From contig JAILCQ010000030.1 in NCBI GenBank assembly GCA_024679955.1, positions 50,030 through 114,029 of the forward strand: a stretch of DNA of 64,000 nucleotides, in the 5' to 3' direction. The first letter of the stretch is position 1. Every line of letters begins with the position of its first letter. A program made the translations under genes and the position numbers. The notes beneath the pieces were generated by a model, which ran no database searches, was not told the DNA's origin, and saw nothing but the letters and a program-made list of their open reading frames with translations. Positions 17,414-26,562 of the stretch are shown in pieces. This DNA is from Bacillota bacterium (GTDB lineage: Bacteria; Bacillota; Dehalobacteriia; UBA4068).

Positions 17414-19159
17414 TCAATCTATCGCATACATGCTGTACATATGGGCGTACAATCCGCCCAAAGCCATCAGCTGTTGATGGGTGCCCTGCTCCACCACGCC
17501 CTGATCGGCAAGGACCAGGATCATCGTGGCGTTGCGGATGGTGGTCAGCCGATGGGCGATGGTAAAGGTGGTACGGCCTTTGGCCAGCTCCGTCAGGGAA
17601 TCCTGGACGATCCTCTCGCTTTCATTATCCAAAGCGCTGGTGGCCTCGTCGAAAATCAAAATTGGCGGGTTCTTGAGAAAGACCCGGGCTATGCTCAGCC
17701 GCTGTTTTTGCCCGCCGGACAAGCGCACGCCCCGCTCGCCGATATAGGTATCGTAGCCTTGGGGCAGCGCTTCGATAAATTCGTGGGCATGGGCTTTTTT
17801 GGCGGCGGCTATGATCTCCTGCCGGCCGGCCCCCGGTTTGCCGTAGGCGATGTTTTCCGCCACGGTACCGGTAAACAAATATACATCCTGCTGCACCATG
17901 CCGATATTGGCGCGCAGGGACTGCTGGGTGACGCTGCGGATATCCTGGCCGTCGATGAGGATACGGCCGCTGCTGGTCTCATAAAAGCGGGGGATCAAAT
18001 TGCACAAAGTGGTTTTGCCGCTGCCGGAGGGGCCCACCAAAGCCACTTTTTCCCCCGGCGCCACCCGCAAATGGATATCCCGCAGCACGCTGGTGCGCTC
18101 GTCGTCGGGATAAAAAAAGGACACATGGTCGAAAACCACTTCTCCCCGGACATTTTCCAGGATCTTGGCGTCCGGCGCGTCCTGGATCTCCACCGGGGCG
18201 TCCATCACCTCAAAAAAACGCTCGATGCCGGTTATGCCTTTTTGAAATTGCTCGGTGAATTCCACGATGCGCCGCACCGTGGTCAGCAGCATATTCACAT
18301 ACAGCAAATAGGCGGTGAAAGCGCCGGGGCTGATGCGCCCCTGGGTCATATAGATCGCGCCCAGGCAAACCACCAGGATATACATCATGCCGTCGAAAGC
18401 CCGCACGCTGGCATTAAGGCCGCCCATAGCCGTATAAATGCTTTTTTTCAACTGCAAAAAACGCAGATTGCCCCGGCGGAACTTTTCTTCTTCCTGGGCT
18501 TCGTTGGCAAAGGATTTGACCACCCGCACGCCCAGCAAGCTATCTTCCACCTGGGCGTTCAATTCGCCGATCTGCACCCGGGTCTTGCGCCAGCCTTGCT
18601 GCATCCTGTGATTGAAATGGCTGGCGAACAAATACATAAAGGGCAGGGCCAGGAAAATCAGGGCCGTCAAAGACAGATTCCTATGGGCCAAAATGGCGAA
18701 AGCGGCGACGCATTTGATGCCGGCGATAAAGAATTCCTCGGGACAATGATGGGCGAATTCGGTGATTTCAAACAAGTCGCCGGAAATGCGGGACATGATC
18801 TGCCCGACTTTGGTATGGCTGTAATAGGAAAATGACAGCTTTTGCAAATGGGCGAACAGATCCCGCCGCATATCCGTTTCGATTTTTGCGCCCACGCCAT
18901 GGCCGATGGAAGTCATATAATAGGCGGCCACCGCGTCTATGACCCGCAGCAGCAAATAAACGCCGCTCAGACGCAGGATCAGCGGCAAAGTCAAGGCCGC
19001 CAAATCGGCGATCCCGGTATCCGTGATATAGGATACGATCAACGGCAGCACGATCTCGCATAGCGTGGTCAAGGCTGCGCAAAACAAATCCAGCAATACC
19101 AAACCCCGGTAGGGCCGGAAATACGGCGCGAAACGTTTCAGCAATACGGAAGTTTTCAT
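17414..19159 (-). CDS. ABC transporter, fused membrane and ATPase domains (MsbA-like exporter)
   Basis: A 581-aa half-transporter: six-helix membrane domain (residues about 1-320, MKTSVLLKRFAPYFRPYRG...) then an ATPase domain with Walker A VGPSGSGKTTLCNLIPRFYE, signature LSGGQKQRLSIARVFL, Walker B PILIFDEATSALD and H-loop TIAHRLTTI. It would work as a homodimer exporting lipids, drugs or peptides; the substrate is unknown. The track start at 19609 is a shadow extension through trmFO; the real ATG at 19159 overlaps the trmFO stop (ATGA). Its place between trmFO and xerC is not the standard order. Confidence 0.9.
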   Translation of the reverse strand: MKTSVLLKRFAPYFRPYRGLVLLDLFCAALTTLCEIVLPLIVSYITDTGIADLAALTLPLILRLSGVYLLLRVIDAVAAYYMTSIGHGVGAKIETDMRRDLFAHLQKLSFSYYSHTKVGQIMSRISGDLFEITEFAHHCPEEFFIAGIKCVAAFAILAHRNLSLTALIFLALPFMYLFASHFNHRMQQGWRKTRVQIGELNAQVEDSLLGVRVVKSFANEAQEEEKFRRGNLRFLQLKKSIYTAMGGLNASVRAFDGMMYILVVCLGAIYMTQGRISPGAFTAYLLYVNMLLTTVRRIVEFTEQFQKGITGIERFFEVMDAPVEIQDAPDAKILENVRGEVVFDHVSFFYPDDERTSVLRDIHLRVAPGEKVALVGPSGSGKTTLCNLIPRFYETSSGRILIDGQDIRSVTQQSLRANIGMVQQDVYLFTGTVAENIAYGKPGAGRQEIIAAAKKAHAHEFIEALPQGYDTYIGERGVRLSGGQKQRLSIARVFLKNPPILIFDEATSALDNESERIVQDSLTELAKGRTTFTIAHRLTTIRNATMILVLADQGVVEQGTHQQLMALGGLYAHMYSMYAID

Positions 19160-20454
19160 AATTGTTCCCGAATATAGGTTTGCAGATCCTGCAGCGCCCG
19201 GTTGGCCAGAGCGGCGTTCTTCTCCTGTTTGCGCCGGAACCTTTGTTCCAGGGGCGGCAACAGGCCAAAATTTACGTTCATCGGCTGAAAAGCGCCGGTG
19301 GCGCTGGCGGTATAATGCAATAAAGCGCCCAAAGCCGTGGTCAAAGGCAGGGCGGCCGGTTCCCGGCCCCGGGCCATGGCAGCCATGGTCAAACCGGCGG
19401 CCAAACCGGAAGCGGCGGACTCCACATAGCCTTCCACGCCGCTGATTTGCCCGGCAAAAAGCAGATTCTCCCGTCCCCGCAGCCTTTGCCAGGCGTCCAA
19501 CAGCCGGGGGGAATCGATATAGGTATTCCGGTGCATGGAGCCGTAGCGCAAAAACTCCGCATTGGCCAGGCCGGGGATCAGGCGGAAGACCCGCCGCTGC
19601 TCCGGCCATTTCAGCCGGGTTTGAAAGCCAACCAGATTGAACATATCCGCGGACAGATTTTCCCGCCGCAATTGCACCACCGCATAGGCCTGGCTGCCGT
19701 CGGCCAGCGGCAGGCCCACCGGCTTCAACGGGCCGAAACGCATGGTATCCTCCCCCAAACGGGCCATGCTCTCAATAGGCATACAGCCGGAAAACAGTTT
19801 TTCCCGCTCAAAGCCGGACAAAGGATGCAATTCCGCCGCCAATAATTGACTGTAGAATTCCCGATACTGTTCCCGGGTCATGGGGCAATTCAAATAATCC
19901 GCCCCGCCGCCTTTGTCATAGCGGGAGGCAAAAAAGGCAATATCATAATCGATGCTGTCGCCGCTGACAATCGGCGCGATGGCGTCATGAAAATACAGCC
20001 GGTCGCCGCAAAGCTCCTGCAGCTGCCGGCTGAGGGCGTCCGAAGCCAAAGGCCCGGCGGCTATGATGGCTTTGCCGTCGGGGATTTGCCGGTATTCCCG
20101 GCGGATGATGCGCAAAGCCGGCAAGCGGCTGAGCTTTTTTTCAATATAAGCGGAAAAGCGGCGCCGGTCCACCGCCAAAGCGCCGCCGGCGGGCACCGCC
20201 GTCGCGTCCGCCGCCTCCATCACCAAAGAATGCAGACGGCGCATTTCCTCTTTCAGCAGGCCTACCGCATTGGATAAACCGGCGGCCCGCAGGGAATTGC
20301 TGCAAACCAGCTCGGCCAAATCGCCGCCCCGATGGGCAGGCGTCATCACCCGTGGCCGCATTTCCCACAGTTGACAGGGGATATTTCTTTTCGCCAACTG
20401 CCAGGCCGCTTCCACGCCGGCCAGGCCGCCGCCGATGATCGTGATCTGTTCCAT
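19156..20454 (-). CDS. trmFO: tRNA U54 methyltransferase TrmFO (folate/FAD dependent)
   Basis: Makes ribothymidine at position 54 of tRNA using methylenetetrahydrofolate and FAD. FAD-binding start ITIIGGGLAGVEAAWQLAKR, then DLAELVCSNSLRAAGLSNAVGLLK, the C-terminal QISGVEGYVESAASGLAAG and NFGLLPPLE. 432 aa, normal. Downstream of topA as in most Bacillota. Confidence 0.96.
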   Translation of the reverse strand: MEQITIIGGGLAGVEAAWQLAKRNIPCQLWEMRPRVMTPAHRGGDLAELVCSNSLRAAGLSNAVGLLKEEMRRLHSLVMEAADATAVPAGGALAVDRRRFSAYIEKKLSRLPALRIIRREYRQIPDGKAIIAAGPLASDALSRQLQELCGDRLYFHDAIAPIVSGDSIDYDIAFFASRYDKGGGADYLNCPMTREQYREFYSQLLAAELHPLSGFEREKLFSGCMPIESMARLGEDTMRFGPLKPVGLPLADGSQAYAVVQLRRENLSADMFNLVGFQTRLKWPEQRRVFRLIPGLANAEFLRYGSMHRNTYIDSPRLLDAWQRLRGRENLLFAGQISGVEGYVESAASGLAAGLTMAAMARGREPAALPLTTALGALLHYTASATGAFQPMNVNFGLLPPLEQRFRRKQEKNAALANRALQDLQTYIREQL

Positions 20455-20469
20455 GACGCAACCTTTGCC

Positions 20470-22617
20470 TTATTTCTTTTTTGACGGCTTGGCCGGAGCC
20501 GCGGATTTGCTCTTTGTGGATTTGCTGCTTGCGGATCTCGTCTTTCTCTTTTGGCCGGCCCGGCTGGGACAATCCATATTGGGACAGAGTATCATTTCTT
20601 TACCGGTTTTGGTGGTTTTCGCCGTCAATTGCGTGCCGCAATGCGGACATTTTTCTTCTATGGGCATATCCCAGGCCACATAACGGCATTCCGGATAATT
20701 GGCGCAGCCGTAGAAAATGCGGCCGGAGCGGCTTTTCCGTTCCACGATATCGCCGCCGCAGGCCAAACATTTCACATTGGTGGGCACGATGATGGCTTTG
20801 GTATTGCGGCATTCCGGAAAACCGGAGCAGGCCAGAAAACGGCCGTAGCGCCCCATGCGGTAAACCATGGGTTTGCCGCATTTTTCGCAGACCTGATCCG
20901 ACACTTCCGGTTCGATGACCACTTTTTCCATTTCCTGTTCCGCATGGGCCAAGGTAACGGCGAAGGGGTCGTAGAAATCCCGTAAGATCTGCACCCAGTT
21001 GGCTTCGCCTTCTTCGATCCTGTCCAGATTGCTTTCCATGGTGGCGGTGAATTCCACATCGATGATATCGCCGAAATATTCCTTGATCAAATCCACCACC
21101 AGGAAGCCCAATTCCGTAGGATACAACTGTTTTTCTTCCCGCACCACATAATAGCGGCTTAAAATGGTATCGATGATCGGCGCATAGGTGGAGGGACGGC
21201 CGATGCCCAATTCTTCCATGGTTTTGATCAGAGAAGCTTCGGAAAAACGGGGCGGCGGCTGGGTAAAATGCTGGCTGGCGTCCAGACGTTCCAGTGGCAG
21301 AACATCCCCTTCGTTTACCGGAACCACTTTGCTCAAATCTTCCTGCTCCTGCTCTTCTTTGCCGTCGTTATACACCTGGGTATAGCCGGGGAATTTGGCA
21401 ATGCTGCCGCTGGCCTTAAACAGGCAGCCGCCGGCCGTCACCTCGATGGTGGTGACCTCGTATATGGCGTCCGCCATTTGGCTGGCCACGAAACGCTCCC
21501 AAATCAATTTATACAGTTTATACTGAGTGGCGCTCAAAAAGGGCTTGAGGGCCTGGGGCGTACGCTGCACGGAGGTGGGACGGATCGCCTCATGAGCGTC
21601 CTGCACCGTACCTTTTTTGCTGTTGTACGCCCGGGGCTTGGCCGGAAGGAATTTTTCGCCGTACCGTTCCCGCACATAGTCCCGGGCATGCTGCCGCGCT
21701 TCGTCGGAAACCCTGGTGGAGTCGGTACGCATATAGGTGATCAAACCGGTGACCACGCCGTCCACCTGTATGCCCTCATACAATTGCTGCGCCGTTTGCA
21801 TGGTCTTTTTCGCCCGCATGGACAAACGGCGGGAAGCCTCCTGCTGCATCATGCTGGTGGTAAACGGCGGCAAGGGATGACGGGTCCGGTCCTTTTTGCT
21901 GACGCTGGACACCCGATAGGTCTCGCCGGCCAAACGCCGTTTCAGCTCTTCCACCGCTTCTTCATCGGGCAGCTTGGCTTTTTTATTATCGATTTTGGCC
22001 AGTTTTACCACCAGATTGCCTTTGTCGCTTTGCAAAACGGCATAAAGGATCCAGTATTCCTGGGGCACAAAATCGTGAATCTCTTTTTCCCGGTCGCAAA
22101 TCAGGCGAACGGCCACGGATTGCACCCGGCCGGCGCTTAAGCCTTTCTTTACCTTTTTCCACAGCAGCGGGCTGATCTGATAGCCCACCAATCTATCTAA
22201 AATACGCCGGGCCTGTTGGGCCTCGACCTTGTTCATATCGATGGGTTGCGGATGCTCCACCGCGTTCTGAATGGCAGTTTTGGTGATTTCATTAAAGCGG
22301 ATGCGGCACTGTTCGTTATTGATGCGCAAATATTGCTGCAAATGCCAGGCGATGGCCTCCCCTTCCCGATCCGGGTCGGAAGCCAGCAGGATCTGATCCG
22401 CTTTTTTGGCCTCGTCCTTCAGCACTTTGATCACTTCGCCCTTGCCGCGAATGGTGATATAATGGGGCGCGAAGTCATGCTCTATATCCACGCCCATGGT
22501 GCTTTTGGGCAAATCCCGCACATGGCCGACGCAGGGACGAACCACATAACTTTTCCCCAACATGTTTTCTATGGTTTTTGCTTTGGTCGGCGATTCCACA
22601 ATAATCAAGGTTTTCAT
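20470..22617 (-). CDS. topA: DNA topoisomerase I
   Basis: Relaxes negative supercoils (type IA). TOPRIM domain MKTLIIVESPTKAKTIENML, ASDPDREGEAIAWHL, catalytic Tyr in GIGRPSTYAPIIDTIL, and three C-terminal four-cysteine zinc ribbons (CEKCGKPMVY, CLACGGDIVER, CPHCGTQL), ending in a basic Lys/Ser tail. The start at 22617 (MKTLIIVESP, 715 aa) is preferred to the track start at 22641; GGGAG lies about ten nt upstream. Downstream of dprA. Confidence 0.96.
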   Translation of the reverse strand: MKTLIIVESPTKAKTIENMLGKSYVVRPCVGHVRDLPKSTMGVDIEHDFAPHYITIRGKGEVIKVLKDEAKKADQILLASDPDREGEAIAWHLQQYLRINNEQCRIRFNEITKTAIQNAVEHPQPIDMNKVEAQQARRILDRLVGYQISPLLWKKVKKGLSAGRVQSVAVRLICDREKEIHDFVPQEYWILYAVLQSDKGNLVVKLAKIDNKKAKLPDEEAVEELKRRLAGETYRVSSVSKKDRTRHPLPPFTTSMMQQEASRRLSMRAKKTMQTAQQLYEGIQVDGVVTGLITYMRTDSTRVSDEARQHARDYVRERYGEKFLPAKPRAYNSKKGTVQDAHEAIRPTSVQRTPQALKPFLSATQYKLYKLIWERFVASQMADAIYEVTTIEVTAGGCLFKASGSIAKFPGYTQVYNDGKEEQEQEDLSKVVPVNEGDVLPLERLDASQHFTQPPPRFSEASLIKTMEELGIGRPSTYAPIIDTILSRYYVVREEKQLYPTELGFLVVDLIKEYFGDIIDVEFTATMESNLDRIEEGEANWVQILRDFYDPFAVTLAHAEQEMEKVVIEPEVSDQVCEKCGKPMVYRMGRYGRFLACSGFPECRNTKAIIVPTNVKCLACGGDIVERKSRSGRIFYGCANYPECRYVAWDMPIEEKCPHCGTQLTAKTTKTGKEMILCPNMDCPSRAGQKRKTRSASSKSTKSKSAAPAKPSKKK

Positions 22618-22649
22618 ACAACCGGTACTCCCATCTAACATCCTGTAAG

Positions 22650-23753
22650 TTATATTTTTTTCACGACAGCCTGATAATAATTACCGGGCAATTGGCGAAC
22701 CAGACCGCGGATCTCCATAATGGTCAGCCAAGAGGCCAGGGCCGCGGCGTCCATACCGGAAATCTGGCTCAAGCGATCGAAATGCAGCGGCAGCAGCATG
22801 GCCGTGAACAATTCTTTTTCCTGAACAGACAGGGTCTTTTCTTCTTCCCCGGCGGCTTCTGCCGCTTGCGGCTTCGGTTTTTCCGCCTCCTGGTATTCCC
22901 GCCACACATCTTCTGCGCTCAGCACGATTTTCGCCCCGTCCCGCAGCAGCCGGTTGGTGCCACGGCTGGAGGCGGAGGTAATGGGCCCGGGCACGGCAAA
23001 AACATCTTTGCCTTGCTCCAACGCATAGTCTACCGTGCGCAGGGTGCCGCTCTTCAAACCCGCCTCGATCACCACCACGCCCAAAGCCAAGGCGCTGATG
23101 ATGCGGTTGCGGCGGGGAAAATTATAGGACAAAGCCGCCGTTCCCAAGGGAAACTCGCTGATCACCGCGCCCTGTTCATAAATCTGCCGGTAGAGGGCGG
23201 CGTTTTCCCGCGGATATATCACATCCAAGCCGGAACCCAGCACGGCCACGGTGCGGCCGCCGGCTTTCAGGGCCGCCTGGTGGCAAAAGCTGTCGATGCC
23301 TCTGGCCATGCCGCTGACAATGGTATAGCCCTGATAGGCCAAATCCCTGGCCAGTATTTCCGCTACCTGCCTGCCGTATCCGCTGGCATGCCGGGAGCCG
23401 ATCAAAGCCAGGGCCGGTTCGCCGGGTTTGGGCAACCGGCCTTTATAGAACAACACGCAGGGCGGGTCTTCGATCAGCCGCAACTCCGGCGGATACTCAG
23501 CGTCCAGATAGGTCACCACAGAGACCCCGCTTTGCAGATATTCGTAGTATAGCTCCTGGGGAGAAATCGTTTGCCGGCTGCGCTGGATATCGGCAAAGGC
23601 GTCCGCGCTGATGGAAATCAATTGGGGCCAGCGCCGGTATTCCGTCCAGACGGCGGCGGCGTCGCCCTGATACAGATCCAGCAAATGGGCGAGCTTCCCC
23701 GGCGAAAGCCTGGGCAAACGGTTCAGCGCCAAAAGATAAGCCAAAGGATTCAT
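22650..23753 (-). CDS. dprA: DNA processing protein DprA/Smf
   Basis: Loads RecA on incoming single-stranded DNA in transformation. N-terminal helical domain (LLALNRLPRLSPGKLAHLLDLY), central Rossmann-like DprA domain with LIGSRHASGYGRQVAEILARDL, YTIVSGMARGIDSFCHQAAL and FPRRNRIISALALGVVVIEA, and a C-terminal winged helix (residues about 305-365, FDRLSQISGMDAAALASWL). Directly upstream of topA, the usual pair. Confidence 0.95.
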   Translation of the reverse strand: MNPLAYLLALNRLPRLSPGKLAHLLDLYQGDAAAVWTEYRRWPQLISISADAFADIQRSRQTISPQELYYEYLQSGVSVVTYLDAEYPPELRLIEDPPCVLFYKGRLPKPGEPALALIGSRHASGYGRQVAEILARDLAYQGYTIVSGMARGIDSFCHQAALKAGGRTVAVLGSGLDVIYPRENAALYRQIYEQGAVISEFPLGTAALSYNFPRRNRIISALALGVVVIEAGLKSGTLRTVDYALEQGKDVFAVPGPITSASSRGTNRLLRDGAKIVLSAEDVWREYQEAEKPKPQAAEAAGEEEKTLSVQEKELFTAMLLPLHFDRLSQISGMDAAALASWLTIMEIRGLVRQLPGNYYQAVVKKI

Positions 23754-23762
23754 AACCGCACC

Positions 23763-24923
23763 TTATTTTTTCCCGCTGAAACCGCTTTGGCTCAAAATAT
23801 TGGAATCAAAACAAAAGTTCAGCTTGCTTTGCTGGCGTTTGCGGTCGATAGCCAGTTCGATCAAGGTATCCAGCAGTTCCCCATAGGGGACGCCCGCCGG
23901 TTCAAACAAATAAAAGGACAAAGAGCCGGGTATGGTATTCAACTCATTGACATATACCCGTCCGGTTTCCCCGTTCAGCAAAAAGTCCACCCGGCACACG
24001 CCCCGGCAGTCCAAAGCGGTAAAAGCCCTGGCCGCCAGGGAACGGATCTCCTCCGCAGTCTGGTCGGGCAAGTCCGCCGGTATGCGCCGTTTTGCCCCGC
24101 TCATGCCTTTGGCGGAGGAACTGAGATATTTATCGGCAAAGGAAAGGATCTCTTCTTTGGAATAGGGTTCTTCGCACAGGGACAGCTTGATATCCCCGGG
24201 TTTGCCCAAAACCGCGCAGTTGATCTCTCGCAAGGGTTCCACCGCGTTTTCCACCAGGATGCGGCAGGCGTATTCTCCGGCGGTTTCGATGCGGGAAATC
24301 AGGGTCTCCCGGTCCCTGGCCAAGCCGATGCCCACGGAAGAGCCCAGATTGGCCGGTTTGACGATCAGAGGATAGCGCAGCTTTTCTTCCAGGATGTCGA
24401 CGATCTTCTGTTGATCTTCCTGCCATTGCTGGAAATAAAAACCGTAAAAATCCACCACGGGGATATCCGCTTCTTTCAAAACGGCTTTCATGGCGATTTT
24501 ATCCATGCCGCAGGCGGAGCCCAGAACCCCCGGCCCGGCATAGGGTATGCCGGATAGCTCCAGCAGCCCCTGCAGGCAGCCGTCTTCCACGAAGGTGCCG
24601 TGTACCACCGGCAGCATCACATCGATCCGCTGCTGCCAGATTTTTCGCCTGGCCGGGAAACGCTCAAAGAGGATCTGCTCGCCGAAGGCCGGCGAATAAC
24701 ATACTTCCCTGGCCTGCTTCAACAATGCGGGCATATCGCGGAAGTTTTCCAGTTTCATCAGGTTATCCCCGCTGTACCAACGGCCTTCTTTGGAAATATA
24801 TATGGGTACCACCTGATACTTATCCGTGTCCAAAGACAGCATGGCCTGCAGCGCGGAAATGATCGAAACCTCGTGTTCCACCGTTCTGCCGCCAAAAATC
24901 ACGCCGACTGTAATCTTTTCCAT
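23763..24923 (-). CDS. ddl: D-alanine--D-alanine ligase family protein
   Basis: ATP-grasp enzyme joining two D-Ala (or D-Ala with another D-residue) for peptidoglycan. N-terminus KITVGVIFGGRTVEHEVSIISA, LPVVHGTFVEDGCLQGLLE, YPLIVKPANLGSSVGIGLAR and active-site end YVNELNTIPGSLSFYLFEPA. A long segment around SSSAKGMSGAKRRIPADLPDQ occupies the omega-loop region where substrate preference for D-Ala, D-Lac or D-Ser is set; specificity cannot be called by eye. Follows the MurF-like gene by 27 nt. Confidence 0.9.
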   Translation of the reverse strand: MEKITVGVIFGGRTVEHEVSIISALQAMLSLDTDKYQVVPIYISKEGRWYSGDNLMKLENFRDMPALLKQAREVCYSPAFGEQILFERFPARRKIWQQRIDVMLPVVHGTFVEDGCLQGLLELSGIPYAGPGVLGSACGMDKIAMKAVLKEADIPVVDFYGFYFQQWQEDQQKIVDILEEKLRYPLIVKPANLGSSVGIGLARDRETLISRIETAGEYACRILVENAVEPLREINCAVLGKPGDIKLSLCEEPYSKEEILSFADKYLSSSAKGMSGAKRRIPADLPDQTAEEIRSLAARAFTALDCRGVCRVDFLLNGETGRVYVNELNTIPGSLSFYLFEPAGVPYGELLDTLIELAIDRKRQQSKLNFCFDSNILSQSGFSGKK

Positions 24924-24950
24924 AGTGCCTCCCCTATTGCCTCTTCTGTA

Positions 24951-26552
24951 CTAATACACATCCGGTAAATCATTTTCATATAAAACAACGTCGCCTTCTT
25001 GGACGATTTGCGCCAATTTGCCATGGGCGTCCGTCAAATCGGCGGCGATATAATAGCGTTCCTGAGGGAAACCCGCCGCTTGCAGGGCCGGTTCCATGAT
25101 TTCTCCCCGTTTGTTTCCTACCAAAATAATATAATCGGCAACTTTCGTCATTTCCGCAGCGAATTGCCGGTTCAATTCTTCTTCCATTTCGCCCAATTCC
25201 ACCATACCCGGGGTGATAATGATCTTTTGTCCGCCGGCCATCGCGGCCAATACGGACAAGGCGGCCTTGGCCCCGGCCGGATTGGCGTTGTAGGCGTCGT
25301 CCAAAACCAAATATTTGCCTCTGTGTTTCAATTCCAGACGGTGGGCCACCGGCGTCAAATGCTTGACGCCCCGGGCGGCCATGGACAGAGGGACGGACAG
25401 CTGCGACGCGGCCGCGGCGGCGGCCAGGATATTGGACACATTATGCTCGCCCAGCAAGCGGCTGCGCACCGTTACCTTTTCCTCGCGGCTGCACAGGGTG
25501 AAGATACAACCATCCTGATCGTAACGGATATCCTCCGCCCAAAAATCGCAATCGCTGTTATGCAGGCTGTAGCTTACCGTGGCGCAGGGGGCCTGGGCAG
25601 CGTTGGCCAAAATCAGCGGATCGTCAAAATTCAGCACCGCCACGCCGCCGGCGGGCAGGCCGCGGATCAATTCAAATTTCGTATCCACGATCGCCTGCTG
25701 GCTGCCAAAGGTTTCCATATGCTGGGGGCCGATGGCGGTAAGTATGCCGATCTGGGGCGCAGTCAATTCCACCAGCTCTTGGATATCGCCTTTTTGCCGG
25801 GCCCCCATTTCGGCAATGAAAACCTGATGGGTGGGACGCAATTGCTCCCGCACCGTTCTGGTTATGCCCATGGGCGTATTGTAGCTGGCCGGCGTGGCCA
25901 GCGTATAGTATTTTTCGGAGGCGATGGCTTCCAAAATCTTTTTGACGCTGGTTTTGCCATAGCTGCCGGTGACGCCCACCCGCCGCAATTGGGGCATGGA
26001 GGCCAGTTTTTCCTGGGCTTCCCGATAGAAACCCCGGTTGATTTTGTTTTCCACCGGCGCCAGCAGGCCGTTGGCGCAAAAGGCCAGGACAAAAGAAAAA
26101 CGCAGGAACAAGCCGGCGGCCAGCGCCGCCAGCATGGCCATAAAACGGCCCGTCCAAGTCCCGCTGCCGGCATGCCAGGCCAGGCAGCCGATGAGCGCGG
26201 CAGGCAGCAAGGCCAGGGCGAAAGCGCCCCATCTGAGCCGCTTCACCCGGTCGGTGTTCACCAGGGGTTTGATCGTCTTTTCTTTATGGGTCAGGCCCCA
26301 GGCCAGGGAAATCACGGAGATCAGGACAAACAGGATCAAAGCCGCCGGCCGGGATATCCAGGCTGCCGCCGCCGGCAACAGAAAAGCCCAGGACGCCAAA
26401 GAGGCTTCCCGGCGGAAATTCCGTTTGTACCAACGGCGATAGCGGTCGTTGCGATAGGAATTTTGCTGCAGCATATGCAAATCATGGGGCAAACGCAGCA
26501 AAAACCATTGCGCAAACCAAAGCGCGGCGACAAAGATGGCTATATATATCAT
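24951..26552 (-). CDS. Membrane-anchored Mur ligase, probably the D-Ala-D-Ala adding enzyme
   Basis: 533 aa. The first about 170 residues are four or five hydrophobic helices (MIYIAIFVAALWFAQWFLL, ALILFVLISVISLAWG, LRFSFVLAFCANGLLA) in place of the soluble uridine-binding domain of ordinary MurF. Then come the Mur ligase ATPase core VGVTGSYGKTSVKKILEAIA, ASYNTPMGITRTVRE, FIAEMGARQKGDI and the C-terminal domain VLDDAYNANPAGAKAAL. Its position just upstream of ddl argues for MurF-type chemistry; the missing UDP-binding domain and anchor suggest a different mode of substrate recognition. Confidence 0.8.
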   Translation of the reverse strand: MIYIAIFVAALWFAQWFLLRLPHDLHMLQQNSYRNDRYRRWYKRNFRREASLASWAFLLPAAAAWISRPAALILFVLISVISLAWGLTHKEKTIKPLVNTDRVKRLRWGAFALALLPAALIGCLAWHAGSGTWTGRFMAMLAALAAGLFLRFSFVLAFCANGLLAPVENKINRGFYREAQEKLASMPQLRRVGVTGSYGKTSVKKILEAIASEKYYTLATPASYNTPMGITRTVREQLRPTHQVFIAEMGARQKGDIQELVELTAPQIGILTAIGPQHMETFGSQQAIVDTKFELIRGLPAGGVAVLNFDDPLILANAAQAPCATVSYSLHNSDCDFWAEDIRYDQDGCIFTLCSREEKVTVRSRLLGEHNVSNILAAAAAASQLSVPLSMAARGVKHLTPVAHRLELKHRGKYLVLDDAYNANPAGAKAALSVLAAMAGGQKIIITPGMVELGEMEEELNRQFAAEMTKVADYIILVGNKRGEIMEPALQAAGFPQERYYIAADLTDAHGKLAQIVQEGDVVLYENDLPDVY

Positions 26553-26562
26553 ACTCGCTCCT

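Noticed and set aside
17414-19609. 731-aa ORF as one fused protein
   Set aside because: The first 150 residues are Arg/Gly/Pro-rich shadow translation of trmFO; the exporter starts at 19159.
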